Shown here piece by piece: positions 13,088-25,419 of a stretch of DNA of 64,000 nt. Position 1 is the first letter of the stretch. The number at the start of each line of letters is the position of its first letter. Under the pieces are notes generated by a model, which did no database searches, was not told where the DNA came from, and worked only from the letters and a program-made list of their open reading frames with translations. A program made the position numbers and the translations under genes. Source of the DNA: Lactarius indigo (lineage: Eukaryota > Basidiomycota > Agaricomycetes > Russulales > Russulaceae). The stretch spans positions 2,604,001 through 2,668,000 of the forward strand of contig JAFKAC010000003.1 of the NCBI GenBank assembly GCA_025766275.1. The letters are read 5' to 3'.

Positions 13088-13675
13088 GCTGACAGTTGCT
13101 TTACATTTCTAGACTCTGATGACCCCTGGACGCTGTCGATATGTCGCTATCGAATGCAAAAATTTTGTATATACCCCAAACACCTTTTTTGGACAATAGG
13201 GCTTCGTATTTTTCGCTTTGTTAGTGATCTGGTTGGACTCTCTAATCTACTATGTTTGGTTTCATGCATGGCTACTGATATATCGGTCGTACGACGCGAG
13301 TATTCCATATGAACGATAATAAAACCTGAGTTAGTGACCTTCGAGCAGATCCTACCAGGATGAGTAACTAATTCGTAGGCAAAGGCGAGAGGAATGCGGA
13401 GATAAGTCAGAGATCGTTCGATTGCGACCAGATCGAGGATCTGAGAGAGCACATCCAGAGGAGTGTTGCGGTGACAGAGGATCAAATCGATTCCTCGATT
13501 CTCTCACCCAGTAGTCAAATTATCCGCACCGAAAGATTGAAGCACCGCATATCGCTAGTTTCATAACCTAGCTGTTGCATTGTCTTTCCCCGAGACCACA
13601 ATACTGCCCAAAGGAACGACAGTAATAATGGCAATCATGTTCCGCGCTGATATCAGCGTTCTTACACAACAAGGC
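13088..13675. other. Convergent intergenic region
   Basis: About 590 bases between convergent genes. A 112-codon minus-strand ORF (13147-13485) without an ATG start reads in a protein-like way at its beginning (LDVLSQILDLV), but it lacks a start codon, splice context and a known motif. Not called. Confidence 0.4.
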
Positions 13676-15590
13676 TTACACGACAAGGTAATTGTCAGTT
13701 GTAAAGCTCGCATCTTCTGAGAACACCACATCCTTCGTCGTCGTCCACTCGCGAGACTGACGCCACACGGACACCCACGGTGTTCCCTAATCCCGCAAAG
13801 GATACTCGGACAGGGAAGAACGCGTTTACATCGCTTCCACTGACGGAGAACTCCAAAGCCCCCGATCGGTCATCGGCATTAACGAGAGGTATGGTCCAAT
13901 CGAGATGGTGACCAGACGGGTTGAGCTGCCATTCGCCAGATTGAGGCGCCACCGTCGGATAAGAACCAGCGCTGTCAAGTATTGTGAACACTGAGTGAGG
14001 TAAATTAACGTCGAAGCAGCGCTACTTACGGAAGCGGGATAGAGATAGTAAGGTCATAAAGGGAAACGTTCTCATTCTCTAGTTCGTATTCGATATTGAC
14101 ATCGCAAGTGCCATCGTTGGAGGGCGTTGGCCAGCAATTGACTTGCGAACCGGGGTCAATGATTTCCAGGAAAGTAAAAGGGTTACGTACTAGAAAGAGG
14201 GATGTAGCTTTCGTCCTTTCCCGTGTACCTCCACTTCAATACCGCGAGGGACTGGTTGACAGGAAATCCACGAGAGGAATCTTTGAGCGCAATTATTCTT
14301 TCTTTGTTCACTGCAAGCTTTGCGACGTTCGGATGTTGCTTGAATTGAAGCTCTGGTCCGAATACAGACGGCGCAGGTAACAGCAAGAGTTTGATCCGAG
14401 AGAGTGACGGATCGGTTACATTCAAGTTCATGTCACCCTTCAGCTCCAGTGATTCTATGCCACCCTCGCGGGACAGAGACAGCGTTATGTTTTCTTTCGT
14501 CGTGATGTGGACACTAACGAATGCCTCAGTTGAGATTCTGGTTAACCGGAAGAGGTAACGTGCCTTTCAGGAGTGACCGTAGGGAGAGAGCTTCTGATAT
14601 CCTTGACTATAGTGGGCTCGGGAGTAGATGCAGATGGGGTGGGAGGAGTGGATATATCCTCCGAAAGAAGAGCGCTACCGCCCAAAGCATCCAGGAGCTC
14701 AGCCTGCTTTATTTTTTTGCTGCCGAGCTTCATGCCAGAACCTTTAAATGCTGGGGCCCTCAAAGAGGAAGTAACAGGGGACGCCGCCCGAGCAGGAGAT
14801 GAGGGGGCATCGAATCGTGGGACAGGAGAATAGCCGGAGACCCCGCCACCAAGAAAGTTGGTGTTGGTGCTACCTAGACCGCCGACCCCAGAAGCAGCGC
14901 GTCTTTGTTGCTCCCGTCTCTGCATCTCCAGTTGCTTGGCCCTGCGTTTCAATTCCTCCTTGGCCTCGGCCTCTTTATTCTGCAAGGAACAATCATTCAC
15001 AATGAAATTTGCATAACCAACTGAACGCACCCTGGAAATGATCTCTTGGATCTTTTCTTCATGACTTTCCATCTCCAGAATGCTCCTGACCTGCATTAAA
15101 TTGACCTGCTCTCGGTAGCCTAGGCTCACTATCTCGTCGAACGCTCCGAGTAATTCGAATGAGTTCTTCGCAATTTCTCGTTGGTCGGCACTACGGCACA
15201 TGTCTGATACAACACGGGCGAAAAGATGAAGTGTCTCAATATCTTGCAGAATATTCGAGGCTTTGTTGGTTATAAGGACGATATAAAGGTCTTCAAGAAG
15301 TTGGTAAACATAGCGAACTTCAGCAGTTTCGACGGAAGTGTGTTGCGTATTCGCGGGTATGAGTTTTGGGAAGGAAGCCAGCAAAGCATCGATCCTGGTA
15401 CGGGACATATCCCTAAACTGTCGTGATATTACAGCTGACCATCATGAGTGAAGGTTTTTGTGCGCCAGAGAATATAATTGAGCTGGCATACCTTTACCGC
15501 CCTTGGTACATATTGAAGCGGCGAGTACGACCTGGAATCATGAGGAATCAGAAAAATAGGGAGAACACGCGAAACGAAATGGCACACCAT
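13676..15590 (-). CDS. RET2: Coatomer subunit delta (delta-COP)
   Basis: COPI coat subunit for Golgi-to-ER retrograde transport. The N-terminal longin-type domain begins VVLAASICTKGGKAVISRQF and continues DMSRTRIDALLASFPKL and FELLGAFDEIVSLGYRE. A Lys/Arg/Gln-rich linker (AKEELKRRAKQLEMQRRE) follows, then a Ser/Pro linker and the C-terminal mu-homology domain (LKWRYTGKDESYIPLS, INCWPTPSNDGTCDVNIEY-like exon, HHLDWTIPLVN). The start codon ATG (15588-15590) is immediately followed by an intron (15532-15587, GTGTGC to TTCCAG), so the first coding exon is just ATG. Near the 3' end the frame breaks: VASVSRV is in one frame and the expected DVVFSEDASFTTDNYLVV ending (stop 13676-13678) in another, one extra G in about 13742-13756. 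Read literally, the protein would end in an unrelated short tail. Confidence 0.92.
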
Positions 15591-18274
15591 GACGGAATGC
15601 CCACGGGCGCGCAAAGATAATACGAGATCGAACGAACGTTTTCACCTGCCAGAGCTGGTAGCCACCTCACTTGGCTCGGGCTCGGGCTGCGGGCCGCGAA
15701 TAACTCTCGAAAACCTTGACTCGAAAACTGTAACCCATACCCGCAACCCTGCTTGCGACGTTTCACCTTAACCGTATGATGCAATTGACGTGTCTCTTTG
15801 GAGTTCCTGTCCTGTCCCAAAGATTGGGGTACACACGGGTGATGCACTCCGTTCCATGGCAATCATGTTCATATCCAACTTAGAGGATGGTACCCGCATC
15901 CAGGATATCACAGGGGATGATTAAACAGCGGTCCTTCCTTCGCGATCGAAGGTGTCTTGTTGTTCCAGAGGGAACAAGGCGGACAAAAGCTGCGTAATCG
16001 CGTCCGCAGTCTTGAAGTTGATCGTTCCATAGTCTTACTTGAGGAATGCACCCGGTTCCCTGTTGACCCTTTTTTTGCCTTGTCAGCTTTCTGGTGCGAA
16101 GGATCATTGCCTCTTGAACAGAAACCTGCCTCCTGATCTCCGTAGCCAACAGGGCTATTGCCCTTCACGTTACCCCGTCACCGGGTTGTGATCGTGCGGA
16201 GATGCTACTGTCCCTCTTAGGAAATATGGGTGTCCCCAAAAAACTGGATCGTGCTTGAATTCACTTTCGTTTTGCATATCCCCCGAATCGCCACCCCATT
16301 CTCTGCTGGTGGACGACGACCGTTCGGATCGATATCTGAGAATGTTCGCCTGAAGCGCGGGTATTTCATTCCGTTGAGTTATCTCATCGGAAATCTCCGT
16401 ATTCCTGCTGCCCATAAAGTAATCTCCACGACGCCTCAACGTAAAAGGTGGTTGTGTCTCCAAATCTACGACGGCGGACACGCACAATTCTCTACTTCCA
16501 GCCGTCCTGAGGCCGCAAAGCTCTGTCACCGGTTCAAGGGTATGTGCTCCCCGTCGTTTAAGCTCCGACTTTTCCATCTGAAGGGTCTGCAAAACAACTC
16601 ACGGCCCGGAGCAACGCCTTCTATGCACGGGCAGATCGTGTTTCTCGGTTATTCACTTGAGAGGTTAGAGTTTAGGGGGGACCGAGCAATGTGCCGAACG
16701 CTATCTTGGCAGCTGTCAGATGGGTTGAAGGGGCGTGTTGAACATTTCAGCCAGGCGGCCGCCCTCATCGATCAAGTCATGACTTTTTCGAATTTCTAAA
16801 CAGGTGAGGGTCGAAGAGCTGTAGTCACGCTCTCGTCTTGAAACCACAATTAATCGCAGGCTCGAATGTTCCTCATCCTGCACATTGTATGTCATACGAC
16901 GTGAAAAAGTGGCATCTGTTCTCGTTTGACAGGCGGTAAACCGTTCGCGTCCCGTGCGCGTGCCACCGAGATTGCTCAAGCTCGAACGGATCAGAATAAT
17001 GTAGTTCGCGACATCCAGTACTGCGACAGTTTCAAATTCACCCTACTTCGAAGCAGCCACGGCGCGGTGGCGATATGGTAATTGCCGACATCAATGCATT
17101 ATAGGGGTCGTGACCGACTGTAGGCCTCGTGACTATGCGCTAGGCGGTCCCGGGACCATTGACCCCATCGAACGAGTGCGAACTCTAGAATACCGCCGGT
17201 GTGCCTCCAGGTCATGGTGTGGCGGAGCCCTTCTTACCTGCGTGGAGGTGGGCTGTGCAACACGAGGACAAATTTCGGTTCCAAAGGTTTGTCTCGGTTC
17301 ACTGTATTCCTTCCGAGTTGGCATGCCTATGTCCGGACTTGAAGAGACCGAGGACAGAACCACCTTGCACGTGCACGTGCACCAATCCAATACCTCTGGC
17401 TCGAGCAGTCTGGACAGCGTGGCGACCAGTGTAGACCACGAAGTGTATGGCAGCGAGAACGTATGGGAGGGGCTATTCCGATATCAACGGAAGGTCCTGC
17501 TCCATAAACAAAGTCGTTCTCCACTTAGCGCTGATTAATTTCATGCGAAAACTACAGGCGAGATTGCCTGTATCAGAAACAGTCGTCCCTAGAGCGTTCT
17601 CGCGGTGAGCAACGACGGCTAGCTCGAAAAAAATATTGGCGCTTCCTCGACACCACAGTCACAAGGCAGGGTAGTTTCCAATAACACGTGCAGACCCTCT
17701 TTTCTTGCCTTTCAAACACTGCGGTTGCTCGGTCCAAAGCGCGATCGTGGCACAGCCTGTTGTTATACACTCGGAATGGCTTGAGGAAAGAAGTTAGCCC
17801 CCGGCACTTGGCACCAGCGACTAATGGGAACCGCTGTCCCAAACCCGCTCGCCTCGGAACTCGGCTTGAGCCAACTGCCACAGTTCAGCATTGAGTCTTT
17901 GACAGGACCCAGCTGCCGGCGTCTAAGATGGCTCAAAATACGGTATAATTAGCGATGATCTAGCCCAGTTTTTTTTGACAAGATGTTGGCACGCACCCAT
18001 GCGCCCTAGATGCTTGCTGGTGACACGCAAGCGAGGACCGCAAGTAATGTACTTGTCTGGAACCGAAGGCCGCGGCGTTTCCGCTCTGCTTTTCTTTGTG
18101 CCGGGCGACAATCACGGAATTTGCAGAAAAAATTGTTGTCATGAACTTTCCGAGGCCCTCATACCTAGAGCTACCTCCAAGAGGAGTATTCACACCGCCC
18201 AAGGCCTCTGTGGTTTGTACGGACACTTCATGCGAGATCGGAAAGGACTCATACATTTATTGAGATTGATGGTC
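15591..18274. other. Gene-poor region with unassigned ORFs
   Basis: About 2.7 kb without a recognizable gene. The longest open frames are 16230-16799 (+, 189 codons, starting at a real ATG), overlapped antisense by 16170-16592 (-, 140 codons), and 17110-17538 (+, 142 codons). None shows a domain motif, signal peptide or clear exon chain. The minus-strand ORF at 16170-16592 has a TTTTGCAG acceptor at its 5' edge and could be the last exon of an unknown gene. Two open frames facing each other over the same bases are what chance gives in GC-balanced DNA, so neither is called. No terminal repeats or transposase motifs were seen. Confidence 0.4.
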
Positions 18275-18664
18275 TTACGGATACGACCACCAAATTAATG
18301 CCACATAACCACCATCCTCGCTTGTGGCAAGCGTAACAGATGTAAATACACCGCACTCTATTGTCTCAGTGGCTGGATTGTCAGAACGCCTCGAGGCCGC
18401 TTGGCACACTTGAAAGAGCATATGATATGGTGCGACAGGACAGGTCAAGGGCCGGGTTAGTTGAGCGCGAATACATGTGGCTTCGAAAGGATGCAGGGTG
18501 ACACTACAGGCGCTCCAGATTTGAATCATAGAATAGATCGAAGCAATTGACTGAGGACCAGAGGAACGGGTGGTTGTCACCGAGGAAGCGCTGGAAGCGC
18601 GCTCACTCGCGACACGTTTGTCCTTGTGACTTTGAACCGGGTGCACGACCTTATCCAGGGACAT
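18275..18664 (-). CDS. Hypothetical protein, possibly only first exon
   Basis: An ATG-started frame of about 129 codons on the minus strand (start 18662-18664). The sequence opens MSLDKVVHPVQSHKDKR and is Ser/Thr-rich (SSASSVTTTRSS). It faces the plus-strand ORF at 19049 across a 385-base AT- and pyrimidine-rich stretch that looks like a divergent promoter. A GTAAGA donor near its end suggests it continues into a further exon near 17960-18220, but I could not find a frame-keeping join. No domain recognized. It may be a real small gene or chance. Confidence 0.25.
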   Translation of the reverse strand: MSLDKVVHPVQSHKDKRVASERASSASSVTTTRSSGPQSIASIYSMIQIWSACSVTLHPFEATCIRAQLTRPLTCPVAPYHMLFQVCQAASRRSDNPATETIECGVFTSVTLATSEDGGYVALIWWSYP

Positions 18665-19048
18665 AACTTTGGTGTTATCAGGTTATCGGGTTATCAGTGG
18701 ATTTATTTCTTCCCCATTTGGCGATATACCTCCGCATTTGGTTAACCTTTCCTTGGTTCACCACTCCCGCCTGGCGCACATCCAAACTTTCGTCCACAGC
18801 TAGCTTCCTTCAAGCTGTTCCTTGATCTTGTCCCAGTACTCTGGTCGACACAGCCGTTCCTTTTATTCCTTCCCCCTCCCGATTGGGGAATATGGAGCAC
18901 GGCCACAATCGCCCATAACCCGAAGATGATAAAAGGCTCGAGAAGTGACCCTGTCTCTCCAGTTTACTGAGTACCCATCCAGTCTATCCTGCACACCACA
19001 CTTGACTCATCCAGCTCCATCCCCAACATCGTTGTCTTCATCCCGGCC
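18665..19048. promoter_or_regulatory. Probable promoter region before the 19049 ORF
   Basis: Contains GATAAAAGG at about 18927-18935, a TATA-like element, followed about 115 bases later by the ATG at 19049 after a C/T-rich leader. CCAAT-like text (CCCGATTGG, reverse) occurs near 18878. This arrangement looks like a fungal core promoter with pyrimidine-rich 5' UTR. Confidence 0.35.
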
Positions 19049-19225
19049 ATGTCTCCATCCATCAACTCCACATTTAAGACCTCTGTGTCCACCACTCCCC
19101 TCCCTCCCTGTGAAGGGACGAATATTGAGAGCCCTTGTATCAACTTCAGCTCACCACAATGCTGCCACTGCGGATATCGTGGAACTCATTCTCCAAACTG
19201 CCCTTTCAGCAGCGGCCGCCGCTGA
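19049..19225 (+). CDS. Short cysteine-rich protein, unknown
   Basis: A 58-codon frame, MSPSINSTFKTS to SSGRR, with six cysteines. The C-terminal half has a tight cluster CCHCGYRGTHSPNC resembling a zinc knuckle, although the Cys-His spacing is one longer than the classic CX2CX4HX4C. The upstream TATA-like element and pyrimidine leader support transcription. No signal peptide is evident. It may be the first exon of a longer gene, since no clear 3' end was identified. Function unknown. Confidence 0.3.
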   Translation: MSPSINSTFKTSVSTTPLPPCEGTNIESPCINFSSPQCCHCGYRGTHSPNCPFSSGRR

Positions 19226-19805
19226 GCTGCTCTATCATCATCCATGTCGTATGTGTCGCCGCTTCTATCTCTACATATTCCCAACGAGTTGAAACGTCAT
19301 TCAGACATACCCAATCCCAATGCCACACATGGCATCGCGATATTGTACTATCACCATCTTCGCCAACCCTATCGTAATAATGCTAATCGAAGCATCCAAT
19401 TGAGTCAGCCCCGCGAGAAGTTGTGAGGGAGAAGTTGTGACGGAAGAGGCGGTGGGAGTAGGTGAGGTCTGTAACTGGGGAAGTTGCATCGTTGTATCAT
19501 ATCGATCAAGCAACATGTTTTTTTTCGAGCACTGTATGATCTTGCTCCAGTGTTGATAGTGTCGTGACGGTCAGCTGGTTGAGCGCGACAGGCCTTTCGT
19601 CGGAGGGAGTGACGTCGTTGTTTACGCATTTGCGCCTAACGGATCGATCAAATTCCGTACAGTTGTTCCCAAAGGGGCCAGATATGCTTCCGGCATGAGT
19701 GATGCGTGTAGCCGCGATGTGGGAGATATGATATAACTTAACTCTTCGTGCCTGGTCCTGGAGTACCACGACAAGGTTGTCCTTGTCGCGTTCTTTGTCG
19801 CTGTC
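19226..19805. other. Intergenic region upstream of the crotonase
   Basis: About 580 bases. Overlapping short ORFs on both strands, none convincing. A run of eight T near 19517 and a GAGAAGTTGTGA direct repeat (about 19416-19440) are the only visible features. Confidence 0.4.
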
Positions 19806-21032
19806 ATGTCCGATAACAGCCTTTCCCCTCCATCTCATTCGGATGAGGTCAAAGTTTCTTTCCCCAAGGAGCATGTCGTTCTCCTGATCATGAATCGTCC
19901 CAAATCCTTGAATGCTATGTGTCATACCATGGAAAGCGACCTGGAAATTTTACTGAGCTGGTTCGAAGATGAACCTAGTTTATGGTTCGTCTATACCTAC
20001 CTGATTTCTTGGTGGGCGTCCATTTACGATTGCCAAGGGTGGCAATTATTACAGGCCATGGTCGGGCATTCTGCGCCGGTGCAGATCTGAAATTGTTCGA
20101 ATAACCATGCTAGTCCAGAATGAGGCTAACTTTGCCTCTCAGATTGGTCACTCAGTTTGGTAGTGTCGACCAGACTGCGCCCCGTGTTTGGGCTGTCAAC
20201 GGGTTTGGGTCGCTTTCTCGGCGCGCTATGTCCAAGCCCATCATCGCAGCGGTTAATGGGATAGCGTTCGGAGGCGGAATGGAAATCGTACTGAATTGTG
20301 ACCTTGTCATCGCCAGCGACAATGCGACCTTTGCACTTCCGGAAGTAAAGCGAGGCGTCGTTGCAGCACAGGGAGGTGAGTGACACAAAGAAGCACTAGG
20401 GATATCGAGATTAATTCTCGCAGGCATACCCAGGATCAAGGCGGTCCGTCGGACATCAAGTGGGCCTGAGTTCTACTCCACTGTAGGCTTGAGGCTTACC
20501 GGTTTCGACAGCTCGCATCTGAGATGCTTCTCCTTGGCCGCACCGTGAGTGCTAAGGAAGCATATGAACGCTTTGGATTGTGAGAGTGGTAGTCCTTCTA
20601 CCTAAAGTGGCTGCTCATGAAGTCTAGTGTTAACACGGTAGTACCGAAGGCTCAATTGCTACAGACAGCTATCGAGTGGGCTCGCGTGATTACTCAGAAC
20701 TCGCCCGATGCAGTGCAATGTACAAAGCGGGGACTAATCGAAGCTGGGAAACACGGGGATGTTGAGCAGGCCACCCTTCGCACACATGCAGAGTCCCTGA
20801 AAGCACGAGGACTTATCACGGAGAGAACATCAAGGTGAGTCAGACGTCAAAAGTCGACAATTGTGCGGTGATCTCATGCGTCAGTGTCGTGGCTCTTACA
20901 GGAGGGAATCTATGCCTTTCAGGTACGCAAATGATATCTTCTATTTGTGATTTGGGTGAGGATTTGAGGATGTTGCTTAACTTGCTTTAGGACAAACGCA
21001 AACCTATTTGGACTAACCCTGCTAAGTTGTGA
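19806..21032 (+). CDS. Enoyl-CoA hydratase/isomerase family, peroxisomal
   Basis: Crotonase-fold enzyme, probably acting on acyl-CoA thioesters in peroxisomal fatty-acid oxidation. It starts MSDNSLSPPSHSDEVKV. Motifs in order: VVLLIMNRPKSLNAM, WVAIITGHGRAFCAGADLK (oxyanion-hole loop), KPIIAAVNGIAFGGGMEIVL (second oxyanion strand), GHQ joined to LASEMLLLGRTVSAKEAYERFG, and VNTVVPKAQLL. The C-terminus DKRKPIWTNPAKL ends in AKL, a type 1 peroxisomal targeting signal. About eight exons. Two frame problems remain: one extra base in about 20441-20450, between GIPRIKAV and GHQ, and another in about 20805-20822, between LKAR and GENIK. Both flanking frames are strongly conserved, so consensus errors or a decaying copy are possible. 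The exact substrate is not predictable. Confidence 0.85.
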
Positions 21033-21322
21033 GTCTGAGAGGGGATACTGTATTATATTAGAGACGGTCATGCTGGCCCTTGCCTATATGAAATGCCAGG
21101 ATGTTGTCGAGGGTGTTCAGGCCAGTGTTCGCCGGTCGGTCCGCCGCCGACCTAAAAATAACGTCACCACGAGCGTTACACAGCGTTACGCACACGCCGC
21201 GGGCTAACCTACGCCGCACGCCTATAAACAACCGCCAAGGCTCCCTCACACTCTTTTACCTTCTCTTCCACTCGCCGGCCTTACGTAGAATTTTTAATTG
21301 GGAGTACCCTCCTTCACACATC

Positions 21323-22169
21323 ATGCGCCCTACCTTCAGGTACCGTAGCTTCGCTCCATTGAGTACTTCTTCCTGACCTCCCACTGGTCAGCGTCATTCT
21401 TTTCTTCCTTCCCTTGGTCTCTGCCATCACCTTCCAGGTTCCCAATAATCTCACATCTGGAGGACCAGCCACGTTTTCTTGGTCGAGCAGCAATACAGAC
21501 CCTGATGTCTTCTCCATTGAGCTGGTAAACTCCAATTTGTTCCACAACGCGATCGCCATTGCGAACAATGTCCAAAAAACCTCTGGAAGCATCAGTGTTA
21601 CTCTTCCTATTGTTCCTGAGGGGTAAAAAACAGTCGTCACTCTACTGTGGTTCTCGGGCTGACGTTGTGCACAGAGGTGGTTACACGATCGAGGCTGTTG
21701 ATATTGGGTAGGCAACCAATGTGTTTTACATGCGCCGTGCTCAACTTCTATAAAACTACCAAGCAATATCAACAATGTCTTTGGCACAAGCGGTGACTTT
21801 GCCATTGGTGCAACCGTGACTACGACCAGTTCTTCATCGACCACGACCTCGCCTTCGATCTCGACACCGTCATCGTGAGTGTTGTCTCTTCCCTTCTTGT
21901 CGCACTTTATAATGTATTATTTCCAAAAAAGGACCGGTTCCGTTACCAACCCCCCGGGCAGTACATCCACAAGTGGATTCGGTGTTACGGTGACATCCAC
22001 GAAGTCGTCGGTTTCGAGTGGCTCATCAAGCGGAACTTCATCGTCGGCTTCTCCCAGTTCTTTCAACGGAAATGGCAATGGCGCCTTGGGGAGCAACATC
22101 GGTGGTGGTATCGGTGGTTCCATTGCGGCGGCCGTCGTTGGCGTAATTGCGGGTGCAGTCTTCATATAA
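21323..22169 (+). CDS. Kre9/Knh1-like GPI-anchored cell-surface protein
   Basis: Secreted surface protein with a signal peptide formed across an intron: MRPTFS joins VILFFLPLVSA. The Kre9/Knh1-like N-terminal Ig-like domain follows, with ITFQVPNNLTSGGPATFSW, TDPDVFSIELVN and SISVTLPIVPEG, then GGYTIEAVDIG and NINNVFGTSGDFAIG. Next is a Ser/Thr-rich stalk (TTTSSSSTTTSPS and SSVSSGSSSGTSSS), expected to be heavily O-mannosylated. The C-terminus is a hydrophobic stretch rich in Gly, Ala and Val ending GVIAGAVFI, preceded by an NGNGNGALGS-type candidate omega site, as expected for a GPI signal. Four or five exons. Family members are abundant in basidiomycetes; the yeast relatives affect beta-1,6-glucan assembly, but the role here is not known. 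Confidence 0.8.
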
Positions 22170-23280
22170 TTTCTGCTAGTGGGTTCCCGATCCGCGGACT
22201 TTTTGAACACTGAGACTGGTGATCCTAGCCATTTCTATTATTCGGACGCGTGTTGTAGTGACATTCTCGTATATGTACCTGGACATTGGACATTTGGACG
22301 CTGGTTATCTGCATTCGTGCATTGGGACATGAATGAACAAATTCACGAAACGCATCGGGTATTGGCACCAACGGGCTCTTGACGACAGAAGTAGTGTTGC
22401 TTACTTCGTCGACGGACCTGTGCACTACAGCGCCAATATTTAACACGCATACAACGAGGAGTGGAGGTTTCCCTGAGACTGAACCCAAGACTAAACTCGC
22501 TTGAGATTCAAATGACAGCCGTGCGAGATTAATTGCACTTTGAGAGAAAGTCGTCTCATCCTGATTTCCCTCTCCCATCTACTCCATGATCATATTTTTC
22601 TGGAAAGTGAAACGATAGATTGGACTAAATCGTTCCCCGCAAAAGAAAAACGCGTGTTTCCCAGCAAACTAAATTAGTCAGATCGGAGGGCCAGGATTTT
22701 TCTTGCTGTAAGCGACCGATCGGATCGGATCCGGACATCTAGAAGTTCCACAAAGCCAACGCGCGATGCTCATAACGATTTGTGCCGAGGTCTTGTGAGT
22801 GTGGAGAAATCAATGGGGCGGGGCGGGGCAGGTCACACTGGCCACGGTTTGAATCGGGATGCGACACATGATCAGAAATAGCATGCCACGCCGAAAACTG
22901 CCCACATCCTCAGCGCGTCAACTCGATATCGTAGGTTGATACACAGAATTTCTAGAAGCATACACCACAGCTGGATAGAAGGGGCAGCAGATGGTGTGAC
23001 AGATTTGGCGGCCTGCATGTCCGTTGGGGTAACAGATGATATCTGTTGCATACACACGCGAACGAGAAGCGCAAAAGAATTTTGTCATCTCGTTGCAAGT
23101 ATCTTGTCCACCGAGGTGCTCCTATTACGACGATGGGGACGACAGGCCATAAAGACGATCTTGATGTTGGTGGGGTTAATGAGAGACTGACAAACCGACC
23201 GTGGGAGCGCGGACTTGGTGGACCCACCCGCGCCGTCGTCAGTGTTCGCGTTCACTCCCGACTCGTTCCTCCTTGTCGAC
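22170..23280. other. Intergenic region with one weak ORF
   Basis: About 1.1 kb. A minus-strand ATG-started frame (22225-22578, 117 codons, start MGEGNQDETTFSQS) is open but shows no family motif. Near 22815 a GGGGCGGGGCGGGGCAGG run occurs. The last 200 bases should contain the promoter of the complex I gene. No other feature seen. Confidence 0.4.
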
Positions 23281-25339
<2,059 letters not shown>

Positions 25340-25419
25340 GTATGAGTGGGTGTAGTACTTTGTTAGTCCGGAGGGGTCCAGAAGCAAATTACAAAGTAGA
25401 ACATTTCTCTATCACAACC

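Noticed and set aside
13147..13485. F-box-like fragment on the minus strand
   Set aside because: Only a few F-box-like residues, no ATG and no exon chain.
16230..16799. 189-codon plus-strand ORF
   Set aside because: Overlapped antisense by a 140-codon ORF of similar quality, no motif, no exon structure; left uncalled.
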